Positions 54,547-63,896 are shown, counted from the stretch's first letter. The stretch is 64,000 bases of DNA from Agrobacterium tumefaciens str. B6 (GCF_001541315.1 NZ_LMVK01000001.1:62001-126000); one strand, 5' to 3'. Translations and numbers: made by a program. The notes: a model not told the origin generated them from the letters alone.

Positions 54547-55250
54547 GCTGCGGCCTTCCGGGGGGAGAATTGCGAAACGTCGAGAATTCGGTCGGCCACG
54601 GCTTCGCGCACCTCTTCGTCGTGGAAGATGCCGAGCAGCGCCGTGCCCTTTTCTTTTTTCTCCCGGATCATGTCCACCACAACGCGCCGGTTGGTGGCGT
54701 CGAGCGAAGCCGTCGGCTCATCGAGAAGCAGGATTGCATGATCGGTGATGAAACCGCGCGCGATGTTGACGCGCTGCTGCTCACCGCCCGAAAAGGTTGC
54801 CGGCGGCAGTGACCATAGTTCCCGCGGCAGGTTGAGCTTCGAAAGCAATGCTGCCGCCTGTTCGCGCGCAACCTCAGTGGCAACCTTGCGCGCCAGAAGC
54901 GGCTCGGCAACGACGTCGATGGCCGCGACACGCGGCACGGTACGCAGGAACTGGCTGACATAACCGATGGTGCGGTGGCGGATATCGAGAATCTTGCGCG
55001 GCGAGGCATTGCCGATATCGACGACCTCACCCTCATGGCGGATGAGAATCTGCCCGCTGTCGATGGCGTAATTGCCATAGAGCATTTTCAGGATCGAGCT
55101 TTTGCCGATGCCCGAAGGACCGCCGAGCACGACACATTCGCCGCTGCAGACTGAGAAATTGACGTCGCGGACGACAGGCAGCTCGATGCCGTCGCGAAGA
55201 TGCATGGTGAAGCTTTTGAAGACTTCCGAAACGATGAGAGGCGTCGTCAT
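54543..55250 (-). CDS. phnL: C-P lyase system ABC-type protein PhnL
   Basis: Non-transporter ABC ATPase required for C-P lyase function in vivo, 235 residues. Walker [11 protein letters not shown] is at 43-52, signature [13 protein letters not shown] and Walker [13 protein letters not shown]. The ATG at 55250 gives [18 protein letters not shown], the usual PhnL start. It is separated from phnK by a 67-nt gap containing a rhizobial palindromic repeat. Confidence 0.94.
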   Translation of the reverse strand: MTTPLIVSEVFKSFTMHLRDGIELPVVRDVNFSVCSGECVVLGGPSGIGKSSILKMLYGNYAIDSGQILIRHEGEVVDIGNASPRKILDIRHRTIGYVSQFLRTVPRVAAIDVVAEPLLARKVATEVAREQAAALLSKLNLPRELWSLPPATFSGGEQQRVNIARGFITDHAILLLDEPTASLDATNRRVVVDMIREKKEKGTALLGIFHDEEVREAVADRILDVSQFSPRKAAA

Positions 55251-55269
55251 GGTGGGTTCTTTCTTCCTG

Positions 55270-55316
55270 CGCGTGATTTTATCCGAAAACCGGGGTCCAC
55301 TTTTCGGAATCACGCG
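55270..55316. repeat. Rhizobial-type palindromic repeat in the phnK-phnL gap
   Basis: CGCGTGATT (55270-55278) pairs with AATCACGCG (55308-55316), and an inner CCGAAAA pairs with TTTTCGG, with CCGGGGTCC at the tip. From memory, elements with this arm sequence are dispersed in many copies through Agrobacterium and Rhizobium intergenic regions. It lies between two genes of one operon, so it is transcribed as a hairpin. Confidence 0.75.
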
Positions 55317-55317
55317 G

Positions 55318-56094
55318 CTAGACCTGCAAAATGGAGGAAACAAGCAGTTGCGTGTAGGGCTCGCGTGGATCGTCCAGCACGCGGTCGGTCAGGCCGTGCT
55401 CGATGACATCACCGCCCTTCATCACCATCATGCGGTGAGACAGCAGCCGCGCGACTGCGAGATCATGGGTGACGACGACAACGGCGAGACCGAGATCATT
55501 GACGAGGCCGCGGACCAGATCGAGCAGACGCGCCTGCACGGAGACATCGAGGCCACCGGTCGGCTCATCCATGAAGACGAGGCGCGGCGAGGTGACGAGG
55601 TTGCGGGCAATCTGCAGGCGCTGGCGCATCCCACCCGAGAAGGCGCGGGGCTGGTCGTCGATACGGTCGGTGCCGATTTCCACCCGCTCCAGCCATTCGC
55701 TGGCCGATTGCCTGATATTGCCGTAATGCCTGTTGCCGACGGCCATCAGCCGCTCGCCGACATTGGCGCCGGCCGAAACCGCCATGCGCAGTCCATCCGC
55801 CGGGTTCTGGTGCACGAAACCCCAGTCGGTCCGCATCAGGAAACGCCGTTCGGCCTCGCCCATATGGTAGAGATCACGCACCGAGCCGTCGCGCATGCGA
55901 TATTCCACGCTGCCGGCCGTTGGCATGAGCCGGGTGGAAATGCAGTTGAGCAGTGTCGTCTTGCCGGAACCGGATTCGCCGACAATGGCCAGAACCTCAC
56001 CCGGGTAAAGCTCGAAGGAGACGTTGCGGCAACCGGCGCGGTCGCCATAATATTTGGAGACGTCCCTGACTTTCAAAAGCGGTGCGTCGGTCAT
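55318..56094 (-). CDS. phnK: C-P lyase system ABC-type protein PhnK
   Basis: ABC ATPase that binds the PhnGHIJ core complex, 258 residues. Walker A GESGSGKTT is at 39-47, signature FSGGMRQRLQIARN and Walker B LVFMDEPTGGLD. PhnK-specific segments KYYGDRAGCRNVSF and WGFVHQNPADGLRM are present. The ATG at 56094 overlaps the phnJ stop by 4 nt. Confidence 0.95.
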   Translation of the reverse strand: MTDAPLLKVRDVSKYYGDRAGCRNVSFELYPGEVLAIVGESGSGKTTLLNCISTRLMPTAGSVEYRMRDGSVRDLYHMGEAERRFLMRTDWGFVHQNPADGLRMAVSAGANVGERLMAVGNRHYGNIRQSASEWLERVEIGTDRIDDQPRAFSGGMRQRLQIARNLVTSPRLVFMDEPTGGLDVSVQARLLDLVRGLVNDLGLAVVVVTHDLAVARLLSHRMMVMKGGDVIEHGLTDRVLDDPREPYTQLLVSSILQV

Positions 56095-56993
56095 TCTGCA
56101 GCCTCCTTCACATCCGCCAGCAGATGGCCCTTGTGGCCATGGGCGCGGCGGTCCTCGCAATGGTCGGTATCGGAGCAGACGAACATCCGCCCGCCCTTGT
56201 CGTCCAGCACTACCTCGTCCAGATAGACATTCTCGCCACCGCACAGCGCACAGGGCTTGTCAAAGCGCTGGATCTCGAACGGATGGTCCTCGAAATCGAG
56301 GCTGACGACGTCCGTATAGGGCGGCACGGCATAGATGCGTTTTTCGCGCCCGGCGCCGAACAGCTGCAATGCGTCCGAGAGATGCATTTTCGGATTATCG
56401 AATTTCGGGGTCGGGGATGGATCCATAACATAACGCCCGGCAACCTTCACCGGATAGGCGTAGGTGGTGGAGATGCGACCGTTGCGGGCGATGTCCTCGT
56501 AAAGCTTGACATGCATCAGGCCATATTCTTCCAGCGCGTGCATGACGCGGGTTTCGGTCTCGCGTGGCTCCAGGAAGCGCAAGGGCTCGGGGATCGGAAC
56601 CTGATAGACCAGGACCTGGCCCGAATGCAGCTCCTCTTCCGGAATACGGTGCCGCGTCTGGATGATGGTCGCATCCTTCGTGCGGGTGGTGACGGCAACA
56701 TTCGCCACCTTCTGGAAGAAGGCGCGAATGGAGACGGCGTTGGTGGTGTCGTCGGCGCCCTGGTCGATGACCTTGAGTACATCGTCGGGACCGAGGATGG
56801 AGGCTGTCAGCTGCACGCCGCCGGTGCCCCAGCCATAGGGCATGGGCATTTCGCGGGAAGCGAAGGGGACCTGATAACCGGGAATGGCGATGGCTTTCAG
56901 GATCGCCCGGCGGATCATCCGCTTGGTCTGTTCGTCCAGATAGGCGAAGTTGTAGGCGGCCAGCCCGTCGTCAAATGAAACTTCTTTAAGCAT
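56091..56993 (-). CDS. phnJ: Alpha-D-ribose 1-methylphosphonate 5-phosphate C-P lyase PhnJ
   Basis: Radical SAM-type enzyme that breaks the carbon-phosphorus bond. The 300-residue protein has the characteristic C-terminal cysteines C248, C251, C273 and C279 (C-x2-C-x21-C-x5-C), which supply cluster ligands and the catalytic thiyl Cys. GYQVPFASREMPMPYGWGTGG is also conserved (residues 39-59). All residues needed for activity appear intact. It overlaps phnK and is separated from phnI by 133 nt, a gap that holds an opposite-strand small ORF. Confidence 0.97.
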   Translation of the reverse strand: MLKEVSFDDGLAAYNFAYLDEQTKRMIRRAILKAIAIPGYQVPFASREMPMPYGWGTGGVQLTASILGPDDVLKVIDQGADDTTNAVSIRAFFQKVANVAVTTRTKDATIIQTRHRIPEEELHSGQVLVYQVPIPEPLRFLEPRETETRVMHALEEYGLMHVKLYEDIARNGRISTTYAYPVKVAGRYVMDPSPTPKFDNPKMHLSDALQLFGAGREKRIYAVPPYTDVVSLDFEDHPFEIQRFDKPCALCGGENVYLDEVVLDDKGGRMFVCSDTDHCEDRRAHGHKGHLLADVKEAAE

Positions 56994-57029
56994 TGCGCGT
57001 TAGCCTTGTGAAAAAAGGAGTACAAGCTC

Positions 57030-57125
57030 ATGGAGATTGGAATTCTTGCAGCCGTGTTCTTTGCTGTCTTTGCAGCATCGACCGTCTTTTGCGCCCTTTG
57101 GTTTGGTGAGCAGGGCAGCCGCTGA
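57030..57125 (+). CDS. Candidate 31-residue small membrane protein, opposite strand within the phn operon
   Basis: An ATG at 57030 opens 31 codons, ending TGA at 57123-57125. The product starts MEIGILAAVFFAVFAAS, forms one hydrophobic helix (about residues 4-24) and ends GEQGSR. AAAAAAGGAG lies 9 nt upstream, a strong ribosome binding site. It exactly fills the phnI-phnJ gap on the opposite strand to both genes. It is too short for routine gene calling. I know of no characterised homologue; expression is unproven. Confidence 0.45.
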   Translation: MEIGILAAVFFAVFAASTVFCALWFGEQGSR

Positions 57126-57126
57126 G

Positions 57127-58236
57127 CTATTCGGCCGCATCGCCCATCCACTCCGCGCCATCGGCGTTGATCGCCTCGAAATCGGCACGCATTTTCCTGA
57201 CCAGACCAAGTTCGGCCTGAAAATCCACGTAGTGCGGCAATTTCAGATGTTCGACGAAGCCTGTCGCCTGCACGTTGTCGGCATGTGAGATGACAAACTC
57301 CTCGTCCTGCGCGGGGGCGACGACATCCTCGCCGAATTCGCCCGCACGCAGCGCCCGGTCGACCAGCGACATGGCCATCGCCTTGCGCTCGCTCTGGCCA
57401 AACACCAGACCGTAACCGCGGGTGAATTGCGGCGGCGCCTTAGCCGAGCCCTTGAACTGGTTCACCATCTGGCATTCGGTGACCTGGATGTCGCCGAGCG
57501 AAACGGAGAAGCCGAGTTCCGGCACGTCCAGTTCGATCTCCACCTCGCCGATGCGGATTTCGCCGACGAAGGGATGCGTGCGGCCGTAACCGCGTTGCGT
57601 CGAATAGGCGAGTGCGAGAAGGAAGCCCTCATCACCGCGCGCCAGCGATTGCAGACGCAGGTCACGCGCCATCGGAAATTCCATCGGCTCCCGCGTCAGG
57701 TCGCCGGCAATATGATCATCAGGCATATCGCCGTCGCTTTCGATCAGCCCCTCCTCGGCCAGAATGTCGGAAACCCGCATGACATAATCAGGCTCGCCTT
57801 CCCGCTGGGTGGCGGTCTCGACGGCTTCGTCTTCCAAAAGAGTGGGGTCAAGCAGGCGATGGGTATAATCGAAGGTCGGCCCCAGCAATTGTCCGCCGGG
57901 CAAATCCTTGTAGGTTGCGGAAACGCGGCGCTGGACCGTCATGCCGGCGGTGTCCACCGGAACCGAATAACCGAAACGCGGTAGCGTGGTGCGGTAGGCG
58001 CGCAGCAGGAAGATGGCTTCGATCATGTCGCCGCGGGCCTGCTTGACGGCAAGCGCCGCAAGCGACTGATCATAAAGGGACGCTTCCGCCATTACACGGT
58101 CGACGGCGAGCGAAAGCTGCGAAACGATCTGCGCAACGGTCATCGCGGGCAGGTCGCGGTCTCCGCGCCGCTTGTCGGCCAGAAGCCGGTGGGCGTTGGC
58201 GATGGCGGTCTCTCCGCCTTTGACAGCAACATACAT
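57127..58236 (-). CDS. phnI: C-P lyase core subunit PhnI
   Basis: Nucleosidase subunit that, with PhnG, PhnH and PhnL, forms alpha-D-ribose 1-methylphosphonate 5-triphosphate from ATP and phosphonate. The 369-residue protein begins MYVAVKGGETAIANAH, the normal PhnI N-terminus, which fixes the ATG at 58236. LPRFGYSVPVDTAGMTVQRR and GYGRTHPFVGEIRIGEV are conserved family segments. It follows phnH by 1-2 nt. Confidence 0.95.
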   Translation of the reverse strand: MYVAVKGGETAIANAHRLLADKRRGDRDLPAMTVAQIVSQLSLAVDRVMAEASLYDQSLAALAVKQARGDMIEAIFLLRAYRTTLPRFGYSVPVDTAGMTVQRRVSATYKDLPGGQLLGPTFDYTHRLLDPTLLEDEAVETATQREGEPDYVMRVSDILAEEGLIESDGDMPDDHIAGDLTREPMEFPMARDLRLQSLARGDEGFLLALAYSTQRGYGRTHPFVGEIRIGEVEIELDVPELGFSVSLGDIQVTECQMVNQFKGSAKAPPQFTRGYGLVFGQSERKAMAMSLVDRALRAGEFGEDVVAPAQDEEFVISHADNVQATGFVEHLKLPHYVDFQAELGLVRKMRADFEAINADGAEWMGDAAE

Positions 58237-58237
58237 C

Positions 58238-58846
58238 TTATGCCTCCACGGGTTTGATGCGCGTCGTGCGCGGCAGGCAGACAAATCGGTCGGCGGATGT
58301 CAGGATGACGTCGACGCCGCGCGGGAAAGCGGCATTGTTTTCCGCCCACAGCCTCGGGAATATGTCCGGCAGGCCGGTGGGGCTGATGATGTTGACGTGG
58401 CGAATGCCGGGGCCAGAGAGCAGCAGTTCCCGTCCACCGTCCAGATCAGGCAACTCGACGATAAGCGTTGTGGAGCGGTCGGGATATTCCTGGCTGCCCT
58501 GGGCGAAGAGGCCGAAGGAGGCAATGGCGCTTCCCGCCTCGATGACGGCGAAATGTGCCGCGCTTTTTTCTTCCGTCGCCACAGCCCCGGTGTGAAATCC
58601 GATCCAGCCCGGCACCGCGGTCTTGCGCAGCGGGCCGCTCAGCCAGACGGGCGTATCATGGTCGCAAAGCGCCAGTAGAACCGCGCCTGTTGCAACGCCA
58701 AGCGGTAGCGGCGGGGGGACCGCCGTTTCGATGGTCTGCGGTGTGCCCGGACGGGCCATGCCGTCCATCAGCTTTTTGAAAATCCGTTGGGAATCGAAGA
58801 CGGTGTCAGAAAAACCGCCGGTCAGTGCTTCGGCCTTGACGCTCAT
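58238..58846 (-). CDS. phnH: C-P lyase core subunit PhnH
   Basis: Structural subunit of the PhnGHIJ complex, 202 residues. FSDTVFDSQRIFKKLMDGMARPG is the typical opening (about residues 13-35), and GPGIRHV and RLWAENNAAFPRGVDVILTS are further PhnH hallmarks. The ATG at 58846 overlaps the phnG stop (ATGA). Confidence 0.95.
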   Translation of the reverse strand: MSVKAEALTGGFSDTVFDSQRIFKKLMDGMARPGTPQTIETAVPPPLPLGVATGAVLLALCDHDTPVWLSGPLRKTAVPGWIGFHTGAVATEEKSAAHFAVIEAGSAIASFGLFAQGSQEYPDRSTTLIVELPDLDGGRELLLSGPGIRHVNIISPTGLPDIFPRLWAENNAAFPRGVDVILTSADRFVCLPRTTRIKPVEA

Positions 58847-59307
58847 CAATCCTCTCCTCGAACCATGGTGAAGAAATCGACCCGGGTGGCGGCAGTTTCT
58901 TTGGTCTTGCGCTGTTTTTCGGCGGTCAGCCTTTTTTCGACCGGGGAAAGAAGCTCGGCCTCGATGAAGTTCCGCGTCGGGCTTTCCTGCCAGAGGGCGT
59001 CGAAAACGGCGGCATACCAGGCCTTTTTGCGGCCGGTGCCAAGAACATGGGCGTGGCCGACCGTGCCGGATGCGAGCTTGATCGTTGCCCGGGTAACGGT
59101 GGTTTCACCCAGATTAAAAGGTGCGCCGCCGCCGCCGATACGACCCTTGACCATGACGAGGCCGGTTTCCGGCCCGCGCACATTTTCCGTCTGCGGGCTG
59201 GCATCTTGCCGGTTCCAGACGGTTTCGAGTTCCTGAACGGTGGCGCGGGCAAGAAGGGCCGCCACTCGCTTCCTCTCCGCATGTATATTCGCAGCTTCGT
59301 TATTCAT
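58846..59307 (-). CDS. phnG: C-P lyase core subunit PhnG
   Basis: Small core subunit, 153 residues, first gene of phnG-H-I-J-K-L. Recognisable parts are PETGLVMVKGRIGGGGAPFNLGE (about 58-80) and SGTVGHAHVLGTGRKKAW with a conserved Gly/His-rich stretch. The ATG at 59307 is chosen because upstream in-frame codons run into the operator region. It is divergent from phnF, with operator and Pho-box candidates between. Confidence 0.94.
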   Translation of the reverse strand: MNNEAANIHAERKRVAALLARATVQELETVWNRQDASPQTENVRGPETGLVMVKGRIGGGGAPFNLGETTVTRATIKLASGTVGHAHVLGTGRKKAWYAAVFDALWQESPTRNFIEAELLSPVEKRLTAEKQRKTKETAATRVDFFTMVRGED

Positions 59308-59321
59308 CGCTTGACCTCTAA

Positions 59322-59339
59322 TGTCTATTGATATAGACA
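59322..59339. promoter_or_regulatory. PhnF/GntR-type palindromic operator between phnG and phnF
   Basis: TGTCTATTGATATAGACA has perfect 7-bp arms (TGTCTAT/ATAGACA) around TGAT. A further half-site (CTATACAA) follows at 59341-59348. HutC/PhnF-subfamily repressors bind palindromes with a TATAGAC-type core, and phnF is the divergent gene. It sits 15 nt upstream of the phnG start, well placed to block transcription. Confidence 0.7.
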
Positions 59340-59373
59340 ACTATACAATATAAGCTACAATTAACGTCGATGA

Positions 59374-59391
59374 ATGACAAGCGTGTGACAT
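59374..59391 (-). promoter_or_regulatory. Candidate Pho box upstream of phnG
   Basis: On the minus strand ATGTCAC-ACGC-TTGTCAT shows two TGTCA cores 11 bp apart, matching the PhoB half-site spacing (CTGTCAT, 4-nt linker, CTGTCAY). It lies about 67 nt before phnG and reaches into the phnF start codon. The linker is less A+T-rich than usual. Confidence 0.5.
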
Positions 59392-60127
59392 GAGCCCTGC
59401 GGCAGCAATGAAAAGAAAGAACGGCGTGGCGCTCTGGCGGCAGATCGCCGACCGGATCAGAGGCGAGATCGCGGCAGGCGATCACGACGAAACCGGCATG
59501 TTGCCGCCGGAAATGATCCTGGCCGAAAAATTCGGCGTCAACCGCCATACGGTGCGAAGCGCCATTGCCGCTCTTGCCAGCGAAGGCATTCTCGAGCCTA
59601 TGCAGGGGCGCGGCACGATGATCGCCCGCAAGGAGCGCCTTAGTTTTCCGATTTCACGGCGCACGCGATTTACGGAGGGCATCGGCGATCAGGTGAAGGA
59701 AATGGAGGCGCTGCTTCTGTCCCACACCACCGAGCCGGCCAATGCCGATCTGGCGGCGCGGCTGCAAGTGCCACCAGGCGCGCCGCTGGTGCGCCTCGAA
59801 ACGCTGCGCAAGGCGGATAACCGCCCGGTTTCCCGCTCGACCACATGGTTCCCGGCCGACCGTTTTGCCGGAATAGGCGAGGCCTATCAGAAAAGCGGCT
59901 CGATCACGGCGGCTTTCCAGATGCTCGGCGTGGCGGACTACGTGCGCATTTCCACCGTCATCTCCGCCAGCCATGCGGATACGCAGGATCTGGCCGATCT
60001 CGAATTGTCGCCGGGCGCGATCCTGCTCGTCACCCAGGCGCTGAATGCCGATATGGATGGCGTGCCGGTGCAATATGCCATCAGCCGTTTTTCGGCTGAT
60101 ACGGTGGAATTCACGGTGGAAAATTGA
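59390..60127 (+). CDS. phnF: Phosphonate metabolism transcriptional regulator PhnF (GntR/HutC subfamily)
   Basis: A 245-residue regulator with an N-terminal winged helix (ALWRQIADRIRGEIAAGDHD, FGVNRHTVRSAIAALASEGIL) and a UTRA ligand domain. It is divergent from phnG, the classic place for phnF, and the palindrome in the gap suits autoregulation plus control of the C-P lyase operon. In Mycobacterium PhnF is a phosphate-related repressor; the effector here is unknown. Confidence 0.93.
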   Translation: MSPAAAMKRKNGVALWRQIADRIRGEIAAGDHDETGMLPPEMILAEKFGVNRHTVRSAIAALASEGILEPMQGRGTMIARKERLSFPISRRTRFTEGIGDQVKEMEALLLSHTTEPANADLAARLQVPPGAPLVRLETLRKADNRPVSRSTTWFPADRFAGIGEAYQKSGSITAAFQMLGVADYVRISTVISASHADTQDLADLELSPGAILLVTQALNADMDGVPVQYAISRFSADTVEFTVEN

Positions 60128-60148
60128 GGTGAAAGCCGCAGCGGAAGC

Positions 60149-60988
60149 TTATTCCGTCTGCGATAGGCCCAGCACATCCAGCATCGAATAGAAGCCCGGC
60201 TTTTTGTCGAAGGCCCAGAGTGCCGCCACAATTGCCCCGCGTGCGAAGATGGAGCGGTCGCCGGCATAATGGGAAAGCTCCACGCGCTCTCCCTCTCCGG
60301 CGAAGATCACCGAATGTTCGCCGATTACGGAACCGCCGCGCAACGTAGCGAAACCGATGGTGCCGGTCTCACGCGCGCCTGTATGCCCGTCGCGCACGCG
60401 AACGGAAGAGGCCGCGAGATCAACCTTGCGACCGGCCGCTGCTGCTTCGCCGAGCAGCAATGCAGTACCCGAAGGCGCATCCACCTTGTGCTTGTGGTGC
60501 ATTTCAAGGATTTCGATATCCCAGTTCTGCGCATCCAGCGCCTGCGCCGCCTGCTGCGTCAAAACGCTGAGCAGGTTGACGCCGAGGCTCATATTGCCCG
60601 ACTTGACGATGCGGGCATGGCGCGACGCCGCCTTGAATTTTTCCTCATCTTCCGATGAACAGCCCGTGGTTCCGATGACGTGCACGATGCGAGCCTGCGC
60701 GGCGAGGCCCGCAAAGGTGACGCTGGTTGCCGGAGAGGTGAAATCAATCACCCCTTCCGCATGCAGGAAGGCTTGCAAAGGATCGCTGGTGATCTCGACG
60801 CCGATCGGGCCAAGACCGGCGATCTCACCGGCGTCGCGGCCGACAAAAGCGGAGCCTTCGCGTGCGACGGCGGCATGCAGCTGAACGCCAGGGGTCTGGT
60901 GAATGAGGCGGATGAGCGCCTGTCCCATGCGGCCCGCCGCGCCGACCACCACAAGTTTCATGCCGCTGCTGCCCATGCTGTCACTCAC
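60149..60988 (-). CDS. dapB: 4-hydroxy-tetrahydrodipicolinate reductase
   Basis: Reduces the DapA product in the lysine/diaminopimelate pathway. It is up to 279 residues with the nucleotide-binding GAAGRMGQ, the catalytic-loop [21 protein letters not shown] and GTTGCSSED. The start is uncertain: GTG at 60988 gives [14 protein letters not shown], with in-frame ATGs at 60976 and 60961. It is convergent with phnF. Length and motifs are normal. Confidence 0.95.
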   Translation of the reverse strand: MSDSMGSSGMKLVVVGAAGRMGQALIRLIHQTPGVQLHAAVAREGSAFVGRDAGEIAGLGPIGVEITSDPLQAFLHAEGVIDFTSPATSVTFAGLAAQARIVHVIGTTGCSSEDEEKFKAASRHARIVKSGNMSLGVNLLSVLTQQAAQALDAQNWDIEILEMHHKHKVDAPSGTALLLGEAAAAGRKVDLAASSVRVRDGHTGARETGTIGFATLRGGSVIGEHSVIFAGEGERVELSHYAGDRSIFARGAIVAALWAFDKKPGFYSMLDVLGLSQTE

Positions 60989-61101
60989 TTTTCATGTCGG
61001 GCGGATCGGAACCCGCCGGTATCGGATGTTGGATGTTTACGCAGCGACGTTAAAGACCGTCCGCCCGCTTCGCAAGCATCACATAAGAACAGCCCGAGCG
61101 A

Positions 61102-62136
61102 TCAGGCTCTCCAGCGTCGCCCGTCCAGCGACAGGCCGAAATCGGATGGCGTTCTTGAATAGGTGGCGAGACCGGAAAGGGCGGCCTGCGGATGGGTGAC
61201 GACGAAGGTCGGGATGGTCCGCATCAGCGCGCTGTGCGGCGCCTTGTCCTCGAAGGCGGCCCGGAACTCCGGGCTTTTCAGCGCCGGAACGATCTTCTGC
61301 GAAATGCCGCCGGCCAGATAGACGCCGCCCTTGGCCATGAAGATCAGCGCGAGATCGCCTGCCACCCGGCCGAGATAGGTGCTGAACAGCGAAAGTGTTT
61401 CTTTAGCCTGCGGGTTCTTGCCCGAAAGCCCGTGCGAGGTGATGTCGGCCGGATCGGAAAAGACGGGTTCGATGCCATCGGCTTTGCAGACGGCACGGTA
61501 AAGATTGACCAGCCCACGCCCGCAGAGGATCTGTTCGCCGGCGACGCGGCCTTCGATGGTTTCGATATGCGGGAAAACCGCATAGTCGCGCGCGCTTCTC
61601 GGGCCGATATCGATATGCCCGCCTTCGCCAGGCACCGGAAACCACATATGGCGGGCATAAACCAGTCCGGCAACACCAAGCCCTGTGCCTGGCCCAAGAA
61701 CGACGCGCGAAGCCAGCACATCTTTTTTGCCGGAGCCGATGGCGTCGCGGTTATCGTCGTCCAGTGCTGCAATCGCGAGAGCCTGCGCTTCAAAGTCATT
61801 GATGACGATGACGTCCTTCAGGCCGAGATTGGCCAGCATGTCCTTCGGTTTGACAACCCAATGGCAGTTGGTGAGCGGAATCTCGTCACCTTCGATCGGG
61901 CCGGCAATCGCAAGAATGGTCGAGACCGGCTGAAGCGAGGTCTTGTCCAGAACCGCCTGCTGGATGGCGTCGTCGATCGTCGGATATTCCGCCGTCTTCA
62001 CGGTGGTGAGGTGCACCGGTTCCGCAAAGGAATCGATCAGAATGGAAAAGCGGGCGTTGGTACCGCCGATGTCGCCAAGAAGGATCGGAAAGGACAGATA
62101 TTCGGTATCGGACGTCTTCGGCATTGCCTGTTCCAT
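61102..62136 (-). CDS. glk: Glucokinase
   Basis: Phosphorylates glucose to glucose 6-phosphate. It is a 340-344-residue bacterial Glk-type kinase with ATP/phosphate motif [23 protein letters not shown], and [10 protein letters not shown] (His/Glu sugar contacts). In-frame ATGs at 62136 and 62124 are both plausible starts. It lies 10 nt after mgsA on the same strand, a pairing that links glucose entry with the methylglyoxal bypass. Confidence 0.94.
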   Translation of the reverse strand: MEQAMPKTSDTEYLSFPILLGDIGGTNARFSILIDSFAEPVHLTTVKTAEYPTIDDAIQQAVLDKTSLQPVSTILAIAGPIEGDEIPLTNCHWVVKPKDMLANLGLKDVIVINDFEAQALAIAALDDDNRDAIGSGKKDVLASRVVLGPGTGLGVAGLVYARHMWFPVPGEGGHIDIGPRSARDYAVFPHIETIEGRVAGEQILCGRGLVNLYRAVCKADGIEPVFSDPADITSHGLSGKNPQAKETLSLFSTYLGRVAGDLALIFMAKGGVYLAGGISQKIVPALKSPEFRAAFEDKAPHSALMRTIPTFVVTHPQAALSGLATYSRTPSDFGLSLDGRRWRA

Positions 62137-62146
62137 TGTCGGAGTG

Positions 62147-62530
62147 TCAATTGGCGACGTGGAAGTCGATGAGGTTTTCTGCGGTGGCGCGGTTGAGCGC
62201 CATGGGAATGTCATAGACCGTGGCAAGCCGGGTCAGCGCCTTCACGTCAACATCGTGCGGCATGGCTGTCAGCGGATCGGTGAAGAAGATCAGCATGTCG
62301 ACTTCGCCTGTCGCGATCATCGCGCCGATCTGCTGGTCACCGCCGAGGGGGCCGCTTTTGAGGCGAGTGACTTCAAGTCCGGGACAGGCTTCCTGTACCC
62401 GCCCGCCGGTTGTGCCGGTGGCGACGATCCTGAAACCGGCAAGCGCCTTCTGGTGATGACGGGCGAAATCCGCCATATCGTCCTTTTTCTCGTCGTGAGC
62501 GATGAGCGCGATACAGCGTTGTCCTTCCAT
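62147..62530 (-). CDS. mgsA: Methylglyoxal synthase
   Basis: Converts dihydroxyacetone phosphate to methylglyoxal and phosphate, a bypass used when sugar phosphates accumulate. The 127-residue protein has the phosphate-binding ATGTTGG, the catalytic Asp65 in [11 protein letters not shown], and [18 protein letters not shown]. It precedes glk in a likely two-gene operon. Confidence 0.95.
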   Translation of the reverse strand: MEGQRCIALIAHDEKKDDMADFARHHQKALAGFRIVATGTTGGRVQEACPGLEVTRLKSGPLGGDQQIGAMIATGEVDMLIFFTDPLTAMPHDVDVKALTRLATVYDIPMALNRATAENLIDFHVAN

Positions 62531-62629
62531 GGTCCCAGCCTGTCCTCAAAGAATTAAATCGATTTGAAGCCTTCTATAACAGCTTGCCGCCATTTGAAAA
62601 GGGAAGCTGTTGAATGCCTCATTTCTGTT

Positions 62630-63691
62630 TCAGTTCAATGTCGGACGCTGGGTCGGAAGCGGAATATCCGAAGGCGGCTGCAGGGCGGGGGCGGCCTGAA
62701 TGACCTGTTCCACGCTTTGCTGGCGCGCGGCCGGGGCCTGAACCGGCGCTGGAGAATAGGCCTGGGCGGCAATGCCCTGGCGGTTGGCGGAAGGGGCCGC
62801 AGCCACGGCAGCGCAGGCGGAAGGCAGGTCGGAGACCATGACCGGACGCGGTTTCACCGGCTTGGCATTGGGGTCCTTTTTCGGCGGCGCCCATGGTTCC
62901 TTGCTGAACCACCAGGCAAGCGACTTGTCGCAGCCGTCACCTTTGCCCACGGCCGCCTGCGGTTTGCAATTGGGCGCGCCGGGCGGGCATTCGAGGCGGA
63001 TGTGGAAATGCTCGTCATGACCATAGATCGGCCTGATCTTGCCCATGAAGGTGCGGTCGCCGGTCCAGGTCTGGCAGAGTTTCTGCTTGATGGCCGGGTT
63101 GACGAAGACGCGCTCCACCTGCGGATAGCTTGCCGCCATCATCACCAGCCGGGCATTGAGCGGCGACCATTTGCGGTCATCGACCGTCAGGAACTTGCTC
63201 TTGTCCAGCATGGAAACGAAAGGCACCGTTTCGCGCTGCTCCACGGTCAGCCGGGGGGTGGGCATGGGTCGCCACCACACATCGACATCGAGGCCGATCT
63301 GGTGCGACGCATGGCCTGTCAGCATCGGGCCGCCACGCGGCTGGGAAATATCGCCGAGCAGCAATCCCGGCCAGCCGATCTTCTGTGCGTCCTGCGAAAA
63401 TTGCTCGAGGAAAGAAATAAGCTGTGGTTGGCCCCAGCGCCGGTTGCGGGAAAGGCGCATGGCCTGCCAGCCGGGACCATCAGTCGGCATGGCGATGGCG
63501 CCGGACTGGCAGCCCTTGGCATAGGAGCCGATCGGCTGCGAGCCCGTGGCGGACGGCAGCGCCATATGGCCGAACACTTCTTTTGCGGGCCTGTCCTCGG
63601 CCGATGCGGTTTCCATCTGCAACTGCAGTGCGGAGACGACCGAAATCGCCAGCATGGCCGCCTTGAAAACTCTCGATGATCCCGCCGTCAT
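62630..63691 (-). CDS. mepA: Penicillin-insensitive murein endopeptidase MepA
   Basis: Periplasmic LAS-family metallopeptidase (M74) that cuts peptidoglycan cross-links. The 353-residue precursor has a signal peptide (about 1-31, ending ETASA), the zinc motif HASHQIGLDVDVWW and the second His region YGHDEHFHIRLECP. A Pro/Ala/Gln-rich C-terminal tail of about 70 residues is extra relative to E. coli MepA (274 residues) and may bind the cell wall or be disordered. Confidence 0.93.
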   Translation of the reverse strand: MTAGSSRVFKAAMLAISVVSALQLQMETASAEDRPAKEVFGHMALPSATGSQPIGSYAKGCQSGAIAMPTDGPGWQAMRLSRNRRWGQPQLISFLEQFSQDAQKIGWPGLLLGDISQPRGGPMLTGHASHQIGLDVDVWWRPMPTPRLTVEQRETVPFVSMLDKSKFLTVDDRKWSPLNARLVMMAASYPQVERVFVNPAIKQKLCQTWTGDRTFMGKIRPIYGHDEHFHIRLECPPGAPNCKPQAAVGKGDGCDKSLAWWFSKEPWAPPKKDPNAKPVKPRPVMVSDLPSACAAVAAAPSANRQGIAAQAYSPAPVQAPAARQQSVEQVIQAAPALQPPSDIPLPTQRPTLN

Positions 63692-63896
63692 ATAGTCGTG
63701 CCCGTCCGATCAGATGATTCTCTTCCCCTCAGGATAAACTGGAACGGGATTTTGTTGAAACCATGTTTCGCCCCGCATCTCGCAAACCGGGAAGATAAAG
63801 GCGCCGATAAAGAGCTTGTGAGCCGGTGCATCTGTTTTTTGCCAATCTTTGTTTTATGCTCTCTCCAACAAACACGAAAACAGGGACATTCCCCCA

